From contig JAFZIJ010000226.1 of assembly GCA_017554445.1 (NCBI GenBank), forward strand, positions 1 to 64,000: a DNA stretch of 64,000 nucleotides, read 5' to 3'. Shown here in pieces: positions 44,866 to 53,775 of the stretch (position 1 is its first letter; each line of letters begins with the position of its first letter). This stretch comes from Victivallales bacterium (lineage in GTDB: Bacteria > Verrucomicrobiota > Lentisphaeria > Oligosphaerales > Oligosphaeraceae). A program made the translations under genes and the position numbers. A model generated the notes under the pieces. The model ran no database searches. It saw only the letters and a program-made list of their open reading frames with translations, and was not told the origin of the DNA.

Positions 44866-46371
44866 ATGGCAGATAAATTGCGTCCAAAATACCATTTTTC
44901 CATATCCGGCAACGGCAATCCAGGCGATTCCAACGGAGCTTTCTGGGATGGCCATCGCTACCATTTGATGTATCTCGTCAAACGGGACGACGGTTACCGC
45001 TGGGGACACGTCTCCAGTACGGATATGGTTGATTGGGAAGGACATCCGGATGCCATCGGGCCAGGCGAGGCCGAGCCGGGCGGCTGTTTTTCCGGCGGCG
45101 GTTTCATCGACAGCGACGGCACAGCTTATCTGACCTATTGGATGCTCTGGGGGCCACGCGGCTTGGGCATCGCGAAAAGCCGTGCGCCATTTGATCAATG
45201 GGAGAAACTGCCACAAAATCCTGTCGTGAAAAGCACGGCTTGGGGCTGGACAAAGGATGTCGGGCCAGATGGAAAGGAACGCGTCTATGCCTCCGCCGAT
45301 CCGTCAAACATTTGGAAATTCAACGGAAAATACTATTTCGTAGCAGGCAATCTATGCCTTCTGAACGATTTGGGACGGGCGGCGGATTCGCCGGAAAATC
45401 TGAAGGGAGACTGCGCCTATCTGTTTGAAAGCGAAGATCTTGAGCATTGGAACTACAAAGGTCCGTTCTACCAACGCAAGACGGATTCAAGCCGTGCGCA
45501 AGGCTGGACGGATACGGACGAAGATTGCATGTGCCCAAGCTTCCTGCCATTGCCGTCGTCGCCAAACGGAGGTCCGATGACGGACAAGCATTTGCTTTTG
45601 TTCATCAGCCACAACCGCGGCTGCCAATACTACATCGGCGACTATCGCGGCGATGTGTTCCAACCGACAAGCCATGGCCGCATGACATGGCAGGACAGAT
45701 CGTATTTCGCTCCCGAGGCGTTGATCGACGGCAAAGGACGGCAGATTGTCTGGACATGGCTGGTGGACAATCCGGCCGATGATTTCAAAACATACGGCTG
45801 GAGCGGTGTTTACGGATTGCCGCGCTCCCTGTGGTTGCAGGCAGATGGAACGCTTGGCATCGCGCCAATCGACGAACTGAAACGCTTGCGGAAGAACGAA
45901 AAAACATGGATGGATTTACGGCTGACCGATGGCGAAACCAAGCCGCTGGAAGGCTTCACAGGCGATTGCTACGAATTGGAATTGACCGTTGACGCCAATT
46001 CCGCAACGGCCTTCATGTTGAGCGTACGCGTTTCAGCGGATGGACGAGAAAAGACGGTCATCCGCTATGATGCTGAAACAAAAGAACTTGTGTTCGATGC
46101 ATCAGCGAGCAGTTTGGAGCCGTTCAACGGCTTCAAGGAGCATGTCGATATCGAACGTGCACCGTTCGCGTTGAAGGAAAACGAAACGCTGTCGTTGCGT
46201 GTTTTCATTGATGGCCCCGTGGTGGAAGTGTTTGCCAACGGACGGCAGGCGATCACGCGGCGTCTGTATCCAACAATGGAAAGCACAGGCGTATCCATTT
46301 CAGCGAAAGGCGGTTCCGTTTCCTGCAACGTATCGGCATGGGAGATGAACGGCATCCGCACAGGCAATTGA
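44866..46371 (+). CDS. GH32-like (beta-fructosidase-fold) protein with altered catalytic motifs
   Basis: A 501-residue protein without a signal peptide. A five-bladed propeller is followed by the C-terminal beta-sandwich typical of GH32 (LRVFIDGPVVEVFANG). The nucleophile region NPGDSNGAFW stands for NDPNG, so the Asp may be kept. The RDP motif reads ADP (144-146), and the ECP motif that holds the acid/base Glu reads MCP (222-224). Enzyme activity may therefore be changed, or a nearby acid (Asp218, Glu219, Asp220) may substitute. Normal substrates of the family are fructans and sucrose. Confidence 0.75.
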   Translation: MADKLRPKYHFSISGNGNPGDSNGAFWDGHRYHLMYLVKRDDGYRWGHVSSTDMVDWEGHPDAIGPGEAEPGGCFSGGGFIDSDGTAYLTYWMLWGPRGLGIAKSRAPFDQWEKLPQNPVVKSTAWGWTKDVGPDGKERVYASADPSNIWKFNGKYYFVAGNLCLLNDLGRAADSPENLKGDCAYLFESEDLEHWNYKGPFYQRKTDSSRAQGWTDTDEDCMCPSFLPLPSSPNGGPMTDKHLLLFISHNRGCQYYIGDYRGDVFQPTSHGRMTWQDRSYFAPEALIDGKGRQIVWTWLVDNPADDFKTYGWSGVYGLPRSLWLQADGTLGIAPIDELKRLRKNEKTWMDLRLTDGETKPLEGFTGDCYELELTVDANSATAFMLSVRVSADGREKTVIRYDAETKELVFDASASSLEPFNGFKEHVDIERAPFALKENETLSLRVFIDGPVVEVFANGRQAITRRLYPTMESTGVSISAKGGSVSCNVSAWEMNGIRTGN

Positions 46372-46398
46372 GGCGGATGCCGTTCGCCAATCAGCCGT

Positions 46399-47178
46399 TC
46401 ATAAAATGCCTGCGCGTTCAAACGCGCGGGCGATGGCAAGGCAGTTGTTCGTGAGGAGGGTATCGACACCCATCTTCATGTATTCGACGGCTTTATCAGG
46501 ATCGTCGCAATAGAAATAATTGCAGAGAATGTTATTGGCGTGGGCTTTGTCGATGAGCTCCTGATTGATGCCGTCCATGAACAGCTGGACCTTGTAGCAT
46601 TTCCATTCGATGGCGCGTTCGACGATGTCCCATTTGCCTTCGCCGGCTCCCATGCAGCGCGGAATTTCGGGAGCGATATCCAATGCGACTTTCATGACTT
46701 TTGAATTCGCCATGATATAGACGTGCTCCATGCAGTCATACTTTTTGAGAATATCGACGATCTTGCGGAACTGATCCGGATAGGTTTCTTCATCGCTCGG
46801 TGTGTTGCCTTCGAACGCCTTGAGATGCATGTTGAAAATCGTCTGGCGGGAGAAACGTGCGCAAATTTCCTCGAAGAGCGGAAGGCGCGTGCCCGCATAA
46901 ATCGGATTGAATTTGGAACCGCAATCCGCGACGCGAATTTCATCCCATGTGAGATCTTCGATATTGCCTTGCACGTCCGAATAATGATGGAGGGCGCGGT
47001 CATGGCAGGCCACGGGAACGTTGTCTTTTGTGAAACGGACATCGAATTCAATTTCAGGCATGCCGTAGGCGACAGCCATGCCGAAAGCGGGCATGGTGTT
47101 TTCAGGAGCGGCCGCTTTGAAGCCGCGATGCGCGCAGATTCTGGGATAGGGATACTTGAGTTCGCCGTCGATGACCAT
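46399..47178 (-). CDS. glycerophosphodiester phosphodiesterase family protein (second copy)
   Basis: A 259-residue GDPD barrel with AHRGF...PENTMPAF, EIEFDVRFTKD and CHDRAL, a full set of catalytic and metal residues. It is cytoplasmic by absence of a signal peptide. CAAGGAG precedes the ATG by 6 bases. It is clearly diverged from the copy at 20586. It converges on the GH32-like gene with 27 bases between the stops. Confidence 0.87.
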   Translation of the reverse strand: MVIDGELKYPYPRICAHRGFKAAAPENTMPAFGMAVAYGMPEIEFDVRFTKDNVPVACHDRALHHYSDVQGNIEDLTWDEIRVADCGSKFNPIYAGTRLPLFEEICARFSRQTIFNMHLKAFEGNTPSDEETYPDQFRKIVDILKKYDCMEHVYIMANSKVMKVALDIAPEIPRCMGAGEGKWDIVERAIEWKCYKVQLFMDGINQELIDKAHANNILCNYFYCDDPDKAVEYMKMGVDTLLTNNCLAIARAFERAGIL

Positions 47179-47339
47179 GATTTCTCCTTGTGATGGACGT
47201 GGAATGGTTTGTTATTGATTCAAATGAAACTCTGATTGCAAGAAATATACTTGCTGAACGTAAAAAGCCCAATGGATGAAATTGCAGTCATGCGTTGAAA
47301 AGTTATTTTATGGTCGATGACCAACCAAAAGGAACGAAC

Positions 47340-48317
47340 ATGACTGACAGTATCATCGACAATATTTTTCAGGAAGCGACAAAACGCGCCCATACGCGTT
47401 TTTGGCTGATTTCAGACTTGCAGCAAGGCGTGTATGAACGGGCGGAACGCTATGTCACGATCGCCGTCAATGATTTGAACCGCATTCCAGGCAAACTGGA
47501 TGGCGTCTGCTATCTTGGCGACGCATCGGAAGGGACGAATATAGACACCGTTAACCGCATGATTGACATGCAGTTGGAGAAGCTTGACAGCCTTGGGCTG
47601 CCAATCTACTACACCATCGGCAACCATGAGACGGAATACTGTCGTTTCTGCCGGAAGAATGGCGATTTGACCAACGGGCAGATTCCGTTCTTCGACGCCG
47701 TCCACAACCGTCCGAACTGGCATTTGGTGAAGAGTCAGGAGGATTTTTGGTTTTCGGAAGAAATGCCTGAATACACGATGCTGTTCTTTTCGGACCATCT
47801 GGCGAAGGACGGTTCATGGATTGGTTTCTATGAAAAATTGCCTGCAGCGGATAGCGGCTATCCCTACACGAAGGCAGATTGGGAAGCCGTAAGAGACCGT
47901 TTTGCAGGCGATAAGCCTGTGTTCACATTTTCGCACTACGCATTTCCAGGCGGCAACCGCGAGTCGGAATTTTTAGGCCAGATGCTGCCGTTACCAAAGA
48001 ATTTCCGTGCGCATTTCCACGGCCATGCACACATCGGCGACGCCGTCTGGGCGGGAAAAAATCTGTATCGCCAAATCGCGGCCGTCGATAATCATCCCAT
48101 CGTACAATTCGATGTGTCGTCATTGGACCATTGGCGCGGAACAACCGTAAGAAGCGCATTCTTCGACTATTACGGCAATGGCGAATACGGCGTGTTCTTC
48201 CGCGACCATGTGAACGCCCGCTGGGAGCAGTTCTTCGTGTCGTCGCATGACGCGCGAGACGCATGCATTCCTGAGCAGTTTTCAACTGCTTCAGAGAGCT
48301 TAAAGCCTAAAGCTTAA
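47340..48317 (+). CDS. metallophosphoesterase
   Basis: A 325-residue calcineurin-like phosphoesterase. SDLQQG (Asp26) replaces the usual DxH first motif with DxQ. GDASEG, GNHETE (95-98), SHYAF and HGHAHIG supply the remaining ligands. It lacks a signal peptide. The start at 47340 has AAGGA 7 bases upstream; upstream in-frame starts are weaker. The final codons (SLKPKA) and the stop lie in a GCTTAAA/GCCTAAA array, so its C-terminus appears shaped by the repeat. Confidence 0.8.
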   Translation: MTDSIIDNIFQEATKRAHTRFWLISDLQQGVYERAERYVTIAVNDLNRIPGKLDGVCYLGDASEGTNIDTVNRMIDMQLEKLDSLGLPIYYTIGNHETEYCRFCRKNGDLTNGQIPFFDAVHNRPNWHLVKSQEDFWFSEEMPEYTMLFFSDHLAKDGSWIGFYEKLPAADSGYPYTKADWEAVRDRFAGDKPVFTFSHYAFPGGNRESEFLGQMLPLPKNFRAHFHGHAHIGDAVWAGKNLYRQIAAVDNHPIVQFDVSSLDHWRGTTVRSAFFDYYGNGEYGVFFRDHVNARWEQFFVSSHDARDACIPEQFSTASESLKPKA

Positions 48318-48390
48318 AGCCTAAAGCCTTGAACCATAGGCAATAAGCCTTATGAATTTGCTTTTAGCTTTTAGCTTTTAGCTTTCAGCT
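48298..48390. repeat. inverted pair of 7-bp arrays between convergent genes
   Basis: GCTTAAA/GCCTAAA units at 48298-48328 face reverse-complement GCTTTTA units at 48360-48390, so the transcript could fold into a long imperfect hairpin. The arrays reach into the end of the metallophosphoesterase gene and abut the TAG stop of the glycosyltransferase gene. A bidirectional terminator role is plausible. Confidence 0.7.
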
Positions 48391-49570
48391 ACTTTATCAG
48401 ACGGCTGTACACGTCCTCATAAATATCGACAAGATGTTGGTATGTAAACTTTTGCATGACCATTTCACGGCCTTTCTGCGCCATGGCGGGAAGTTTGGCC
48501 CTGTCTGCAAAAGCCTTGCGCATCTTGTCTGACAACGCCTGGATATCTTCTTTCGGGAAGATGTATCCATTGATGTCCTCTTCGACAAGATTCGGATCGA
48601 CGGCATCGCTCTGGATGACGGGAATGCCACCCGCCCATGATTCCACGACGACCGCGCCCGAATTCATGAAACGCACAGGGATGACATGGATGTCGCTTTG
48701 CTTGAGGAAACCGATAACATCTTCTCGCTCAACGACTCCAGTAAATTTAACACGATCTTCTAAACCTTTTTCCGAGACTAATTTTTCCAAAGCCGCCTTG
48801 AGTTCCGGCTCGTAGTCATTACGACCGACAACCGCCATGACACTTCCAGGCATGTCATTGGCCGCGGCGACGAAGGCCTTGACAGCCAAATCCTGTCCTT
48901 TCAGGCGTGATACGCGGCCGAGAACCAAAAACAGCATGGCGTCTTTCGATATGCCATATTTGGCGCGAACATCAGGGGCGTTGATTTCATATTCTTCAGG
49001 ACGTATAGGAACTGGTGAGAAACTTACATTTGGATTGAATTTTGACAGGACATTGATTTCCCTGTTCGATATGGCGAAAATATGCGAACACCATTCGAGG
49101 CATTTGCGGCGGAAACCGCCTGGACTGAAGCTTTTCAGGACATCTGGATTCACCGTTCCGGTCTTCCGTTCGATTTCCGCATAGTCGAGCAGATCGAACG
49201 TCGTCAGAATATAGGGAATTCCTCTGATTTTGGCGGCCAGCAAGGCAAGCATATTGTTTTTGTTGAGGGCTGGAAAAACCTGTACGATGTCAAAATCGCC
49301 GAACAAAATCTTTAAGAAAATGCCGCCCATGAATGTATCGCGATTATTATTTGGATACGAAGCTGGAATATTCTTCCAGTCTTTCAGCCGATAGACTTTG
49401 AAGTCCCCGATTTTTTCAAATGCAGGCGTATCGCTACGTCTCAACGGCGTGAACACGGTCACATCATGATGTTTGGACAGTTCGCAGGCCTGAAAATACA
49501 AATTCGTTTCGGCGCCTCCCACTTCGGGATAGAAACGGTTGAGAACAAGGGCTATCTTCAGTCTTTTCAT
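48389..49570 (-). CDS. glycosyltransferase family 4
   Basis: A 393-residue GT-B enzyme. The N-terminal Rossmann half begins KIALVLNRFYPEVGGAE, and the donor half has FLVLGRVSRLKGQDLAVKAF and the nucleotide-sugar site VVVESWAGGIPVIQSD (EX7E-like region). It transfers an activated hexose to a lipid or glycan acceptor at the membrane's inner face. It stands alone, with no polysaccharide cluster around it. Confidence 0.87.
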   Translation of the reverse strand: MKRLKIALVLNRFYPEVGGAETNLYFQACELSKHHDVTVFTPLRRSDTPAFEKIGDFKVYRLKDWKNIPASYPNNNRDTFMGGIFLKILFGDFDIVQVFPALNKNNMLALLAAKIRGIPYILTTFDLLDYAEIERKTGTVNPDVLKSFSPGGFRRKCLEWCSHIFAISNREINVLSKFNPNVSFSPVPIRPEEYEINAPDVRAKYGISKDAMLFLVLGRVSRLKGQDLAVKAFVAAANDMPGSVMAVVGRNDYEPELKAALEKLVSEKGLEDRVKFTGVVEREDVIGFLKQSDIHVIPVRFMNSGAVVVESWAGGIPVIQSDAVDPNLVEEDINGYIFPKEDIQALSDKMRKAFADRAKLPAMAQKGREMVMQKFTYQHLVDIYEDVYSRLIK

Positions 49571-49819
49571 GGGTTGATCTGGTATTAACGGACGTGCGTT
49601 TTTTTCAAAAACAAGATGTTTCTTAAGTTAATATAATGACTTGAAGGTGCCAATCAAGAAAGGAAGGCTATCAAACAAGCATGGTTATACTGGATTCATC
49701 AAAAAGTTTTCATGGCATGATTCATTGATATAAAAACAATAGCAGCAGTTGATTTCCTTCTCAATTCATGTACATTTTTTATAAATAATGTTCAAAATTA
49801 TATTGAAATACCATAAAGA

Positions 49820-51268
49820 ATGAGTATTATCATGATTTGCAAAGACATACAAATTCAGAAACATGCCGCTGGCGGTACTCTCATATCGTTAAAATATATT
49901 TCAGAAGAGCTGGAGCCTGGCTCGGAACGGGATGTGACCGTCTATATTCCCAAAGCAAATGGGACAACAGAAGGCCTTGCAATTCAAGTCTATACAGATG
50001 GTATGCGGGATTGTGAACCATCCGTTTTGGAAAAACTCGTCGCGGAAAAGGCCATCCCACCGATCGTGACCATCGGCGTGAAGCCAGGAGTCATGCCATC
50101 GTTGATTCCAAACGGAACGGCGCGGCGAATCCGTTCCATTGAATATGACAGCCTCGGCCCGCACTACGCGAATTTCATCATCGACGAAGTGATTCCCGCC
50201 ATCCAAAAAGAAGTGCTGCCCAAAGACATAACGCTATCCGACTCATACGACATGCATTCAATCTGCGGTTGTTCGTCCGGCGGAATCTGTTCATGGAACG
50301 CCTGTTGGGAACGCAACGACTTCTTCCGCCGCTGTCTCATCAACAGCCCGACGTTTTCATCGTTCCGCGGCGGCGAAGAACTGCTCGCCTATATGCGGAA
50401 ATATGAAACGAAACCGATTCGTTGTTTCATGACAGCAGGAACGGATGATATGCGCAACTCAGCTGGTGACTGGCACTTAGAAGCGTTGACAGCCAAAGAG
50501 GCGATGGAATACGGCGGCTATGAATATGATTTTGAGCTGTTCGAAGGCGGGAAGCATGGCGTCGGCTCCCGCGACGCGGATGTCATGGAACGCGGCTTGC
50601 GTTTCATCTGGAAAGACTGGAAGACGAAGCCTGTCGGCATCCGCCATCTGCCGGAACGCGTGGCGGACATCGTGACAATGGATTCTTCATGGAAAGAAGA
50701 CAGCGGTGACAATGATTGGTTGGTCAATGTCGCGAACTATCAGACCAGCAGCCCATACGGCACGTATTATCAACAGATAAAACAACCGAAGAAAATTTAC
50801 CTGCGTATTCATGACAAAAAGAAATGCGTGGCGAAACTGGATTTCGCGGTAGCGGGAATGGCGCTGTCTTGCGATCAATCGCTTTTATATGTCTGCTCAA
50901 TCTACCAACGCTTTGTCTATGCCTTCCGGATCGCGAAGGATGGAAGTCTGCATGACATGTATCCCTTTGCGCGGCTTCATGTTGCAGATGATCTGGAATT
51001 AGTTGGCGCGACAAGCATTTGCGTCGATGACCAAGACCGTCTCTATGCGGCGACCGATCTGGGCATCCAGACGTTCTCATGGGAAGGCCACAGCAACTGC
51101 ATCCTGCCGTTGCCAAATCATGCGACTCCCTTCGCCATCGGATTCTCACAGAAAAAGCCGAATCAATTGCGTGTCATGGACTTAGACGGGAATTACTACG
51201 TGCGCGATGTTCTGACGCGTGCGCCACAACTGGATGTCGCGTCAAAGCCAGGAACACCGTTATTCTAA
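49820..51268 (+). CDS. esterase fused to an SMP-30-like beta-propeller
   Basis: A 482-residue two-domain protein without a signal peptide. The N-terminal half is an enterochelin-esterase-like alpha/beta hydrolase (nucleophile Ser152 in GCSSGG, TAGTDDMRN for the acid, EGGKHGV for the base). The C-terminal 200 residues have propeller-type repeats (AVAGMALSCDQSLLYVCS, GATSICVDDQDRLYAATDLG) like gluconolactonases. An alternative start is at 49832. About 250 AT-rich bases without recognised features precede it. Confidence 0.75.
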   Translation: MSIIMICKDIQIQKHAAGGTLISLKYISEELEPGSERDVTVYIPKANGTTEGLAIQVYTDGMRDCEPSVLEKLVAEKAIPPIVTIGVKPGVMPSLIPNGTARRIRSIEYDSLGPHYANFIIDEVIPAIQKEVLPKDITLSDSYDMHSICGCSSGGICSWNACWERNDFFRRCLINSPTFSSFRGGEELLAYMRKYETKPIRCFMTAGTDDMRNSAGDWHLEALTAKEAMEYGGYEYDFELFEGGKHGVGSRDADVMERGLRFIWKDWKTKPVGIRHLPERVADIVTMDSSWKEDSGDNDWLVNVANYQTSSPYGTYYQQIKQPKKIYLRIHDKKKCVAKLDFAVAGMALSCDQSLLYVCSIYQRFVYAFRIAKDGSLHDMYPFARLHVADDLELVGATSICVDDQDRLYAATDLGIQTFSWEGHSNCILPLPNHATPFAIGFSQKKPNQLRVMDLDGNYYVRDVLTRAPQLDVASKPGTPLF

Positions 51269-51279
51269 CGCATTTATTC

Positions 51280-51726
51280 TCAAGAATTTTTGACACCAGT
51301 CGAACCGAAGCCGCCTGCTCCGCGGGCGGTTTCGGAAAGCGCCTCCGCGGAAACGAGCTGGACGTCCGTCAGTTTCTGGACGACCATCTGCGCGATACGG
51401 TCGCCGCGGGCGATGGCGAAATCATTTTCTCCGGCGTTGATGAGAATGACGCCGACCTCGCCGCGATAACCTGCGTCGATTGTGCCCGGCGTATTGAGGA
51501 CGGTGATGCCGTGTTTTAACGCAAGTCCGCTTCTTGGACGCACTTGCGCCTCATAACCGACTGGTAGTTCCATGAAGACGCCAGTTGGAACAAGCATGAT
51601 TTTTCCGCTTGGGATGACAGTGTCGACACGGGAGCGGAGGTCGAATGCGGCGTCATCGTCATGCGCTTTTCGCGGAAACAAGTCATCACAGCCGTCGCCC
51701 ATGAGAATTTTTATGGCTATACTCAT
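51280..51726 (-). CDS. dut: dUTP diphosphatase
   Basis: A 148-residue trimeric dUTPase that hydrolyses dUTP to dUMP and pyrophosphate. It carries the five family motifs: [36 protein letters not shown] with the catalytic Asp and Tyr, GDRIAQMVV and the C-terminal [10 protein letters not shown]. Length is normal. It converges on the esterase-propeller gene with 11 bases between the stops. Confidence 0.96.
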   Translation of the reverse strand: MSIAIKILMGDGCDDLFPRKAHDDDAAFDLRSRVDTVIPSGKIMLVPTGVFMELPVGYEAQVRPRSGLALKHGITVLNTPGTIDAGYRGEVGVILINAGENDFAIARGDRIAQMVVQKLTDVQLVSAEALSETARGAGGFGSTGVKNS

Positions 51727-51802
51727 AAGAAATCCTTATGTTTCATAAAAACTTTCTTACATATATTTGATTATTCCATTATTCATGTTAAATTTTAGAT
51801 AT

Positions 51803-51896
51803 TATAATGTGTGAAAAGGGTAAAGTAAAGCAACTGGCGCGGCAAACTGTCTGTCGGAAAACATGAGCCGCCAAGTCTCCGGGAGTGAAGGAACTC
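51803..51896 (+). promoter_or_regulatory. promoter and structured leader of the STAS gene
   Basis: A perfect -10 TATAAT (51803-51808) is followed by a leader of about 80 bases with a strong potential stem (GGCGCGGC with GCCGCC) and a CTCCGGGAG segment next to the ribosome site. The -35 is poor. It resembles no riboswitch that I can name with confidence. Confidence 0.35.
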
Positions 51897-52229
51897 ATGG
51901 AAACCAGTACTGAACAAATTGGCAACGTCTTGAAAATAAAAGTGATAGGTCGTCTTGTCGCGGGTTGTGCGGAAGATTTCAAGCAAATGCTTCTGTCGTC
52001 CACCAAGGCCAGCAACCAGATTCTTCTGGATCTGTCGCAGATGAACTACATCGATAGTTCAGGGCTTGGCGCGATTGTGTTCGCCCATCAGGAGATCACG
52101 CATCAAGGCGGCCAGTTGAAAATCGCCAGCCTGCAGCCCAAGCCGCGTGTCGTGTTCGACATTACGAAAGTCTATCGCATCTTCGACATCTATGACGATG
52201 TCGAGACGGCAATCAGTTCATTTAAGTAA
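51897..52229 (+). CDS. STAS-domain anti-sigma factor antagonist
   Basis: A 110-residue SpoIIAA-like protein. The motif DLSQMNYIDSSGLGAIV has the conserved Ser pair (54-55), one of which is the phosphorylation site in homologues. The start at 51897 follows AAGGA by 5 bases; a GTG 12 bases upstream is less likely. No anti-sigma kinase or sigma factor gene adjoins it, so its partners are elsewhere. It is followed 32 bases later by a glycosyltransferase. Confidence 0.85.
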   Translation: METSTEQIGNVLKIKVIGRLVAGCAEDFKQMLLSSTKASNQILLDLSQMNYIDSSGLGAIVFAHQEITHQGGQLKIASLQPKPRVVFDITKVYRIFDIYDDVETAISSFK

Positions 52230-52261
52230 CGGCTTCCTTTCGGCCGCTGAGGTATGGAGCC

Positions 52262-53116
52262 ATGCCGAAAGTCAGTATTGTCATCCGTTCCCACAATGAC
52301 TCCGCATTCATTTCCGACACGTTGAAAGAGTTGTTGTCACAGGATTTCCAAGACTTTGAAATCATTTCCTGTGACGACGCCTCGACGGATGGCACAGCGG
52401 AGGTCATTGCATCCTTTCCGCAAATCATCCGTCTGGAAAGACCAGAAGGACGATATGTCCCCGGCAAGACGCTGAACCATGCGATCCCCCAATGCCATGG
52501 GGAGATTATCGTCTTCAACAACGCGGATGCAGTTCCATGCCGCCATGACTATTTGTCCAAGTTGCTCGCACCCATGCTGGAAGATGATTCCGTCATAGCT
52601 GTTTTTGGCAACCAGTTGCCGCGGGACAACGCACAGGCATTAGTGCGCAAGGATTCAGAGCGAGCCTTTGGCGACGGCAAAATTTCCGCAAATTGGCGAA
52701 ATTTCTTCTCATTGGCGAGTTCCGCGATTCGCCGCCAAGCGTTATTGGACTACCCGTTTGACGAAGGTATTCAATATTCCGAAGACATTGAATGGACATG
52801 GCGGAGCCGCCAGCGTGGAGAACGGATCGTCTACTGTCCGGAAGCGCTTGTGAAGCACTCGCACAACTACACGATTCATCAACTTTGGGTACGTTTTTTC
52901 AACGAAGGACGGGCGGATGGACGGATCTACGGCGAAATTCCGCCGTTGACTGCCTGCTGCCGCCGTTTCGTCATGGAATGCCTCCGCGATTACGGATATC
53001 TGCTCAAACATGGTGCTTTCAACGAGTTGCTGATGCCTCCCATACGACGCTACATCCAGATATTCGCGCATCGGAAAGGCGCAATAGACTATCTCCAGCT
53101 TGAAGGCCATGAATGA
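52262..53116 (+). CDS. glycosyltransferase family 2
   Basis: A 284-residue GT-A enzyme with SIVIRSHND, the nucleotide-binding DDASTDGT, a DxD-like NNADAVP and QYSEDIEWTWR for the catalytic ED region. No membrane segments are obvious, so it would act at the cytoplasmic face on a surface glycan precursor. It may be co-transcribed with the STAS gene. Confidence 0.87.
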   Translation: MPKVSIVIRSHNDSAFISDTLKELLSQDFQDFEIISCDDASTDGTAEVIASFPQIIRLERPEGRYVPGKTLNHAIPQCHGEIIVFNNADAVPCRHDYLSKLLAPMLEDDSVIAVFGNQLPRDNAQALVRKDSERAFGDGKISANWRNFFSLASSAIRRQALLDYPFDEGIQYSEDIEWTWRSRQRGERIVYCPEALVKHSHNYTIHQLWVRFFNEGRADGRIYGEIPPLTACCRRFVMECLRDYGYLLKHGAFNELLMPPIRRYIQIFAHRKGAIDYLQLEGHE

Positions 53117-53166
53117 CCGTCACGCGTGTTTCATAAATGTGGCGACTATGAAAAAATGGTGATGCA

Positions 53167-53196
53167 TTGGCACGATCACTACTTTGGGTATATAAT
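53167..53196 (+). promoter_or_regulatory. promoter of the CYTH gene
   Basis: TTGGCA (53167-53172) and TATAAT (53191-53196) with an 18-base spacer lie 37 bases before the CYTH start. The -35 and spacing equal those of the promoter at the end of repeat copy A. Confidence 0.65.
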
Positions 53197-53232
53197 ATAT
53201 AATAAGGTGAAAGGCGTGGAGAACGACGCACG

Positions 53233-53715
53233 ATGATCGAGACGGAGCTGAAATTTTTGCCGAAGAACGATGGATGGCGGTCGCAGGCGACACGCCATGT
53301 CGCAATCAAGCAAGGCTATTTCACACGGGCGGAAGGCTACAACGTGCGTGTGCGGATTATCGACGGCCAGTCTGCAAAACTGACCATCAAGTCCAGAAAA
53401 CTGGAAAGCGGCATCAGCCGCTACGAATTCGAATATCCGATTCCGTTGGAAGACGCCGAGACGATGATGGCGGAATTTTGCGGCGGTCGCGTCGTGGAGA
53501 AGATACGCCATTATGTAGATTATGCGGGACATCGCTGGGAGGTGGACGAGTTTTTCGGCGCGAACGAAGGGCTCGTCGTGGCGGAAATCGAGCTTGGGAG
53601 CGTGGACGAAAAATTCGAGAAGCCAGATTGGGCCGGAGAGAATGTGACGGCGGACAGTCGTTACGGCAACCAGAATCTGGCGGACAATCCATTCCGCGAA
53701 TGGAAGAACAAGTAG
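53233..53715 (+). CDS. CYTH-domain protein (triphosphate tunnel metalloenzyme)
   Basis: A 160-residue protein starting with the ExExK signature (Glu3, Glu5, Lys7 in IETELKF), followed by alternating charged strands (NVRVRII, KLTIKSRK, YEFEYPI, HRWEVDEF, VVAEIELG) that line the tunnel. Members hydrolyse tripolyphosphate or nucleoside triphosphates or act as class IV adenylate cyclases; small bacterial ones are usually inorganic triphosphatases. It is 60 bases before a phosphoesterase gene on the same strand. Confidence 0.88.
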   Translation: MIETELKFLPKNDGWRSQATRHVAIKQGYFTRAEGYNVRVRIIDGQSAKLTIKSRKLESGISRYEFEYPIPLEDAETMMAEFCGGRVVEKIRHYVDYAGHRWEVDEFFGANEGLVVAEIELGSVDEKFEKPDWAGENVTADSRYGNQNLADNPFREWKNK

Positions 53716-53775
53716 GCGGCAAACGCTTCGGCGACAACGAACAGCGGTTGCTTCAAGATAGAAAGGAAACCAATT

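Noticed and set aside
51815..51896. c-di-GMP or cobalamin riboswitch upstream of the STAS gene
   Set aside because: GGCAAAC-like fragments are present but the full consensus and receptor helices of these classes could not be matched.
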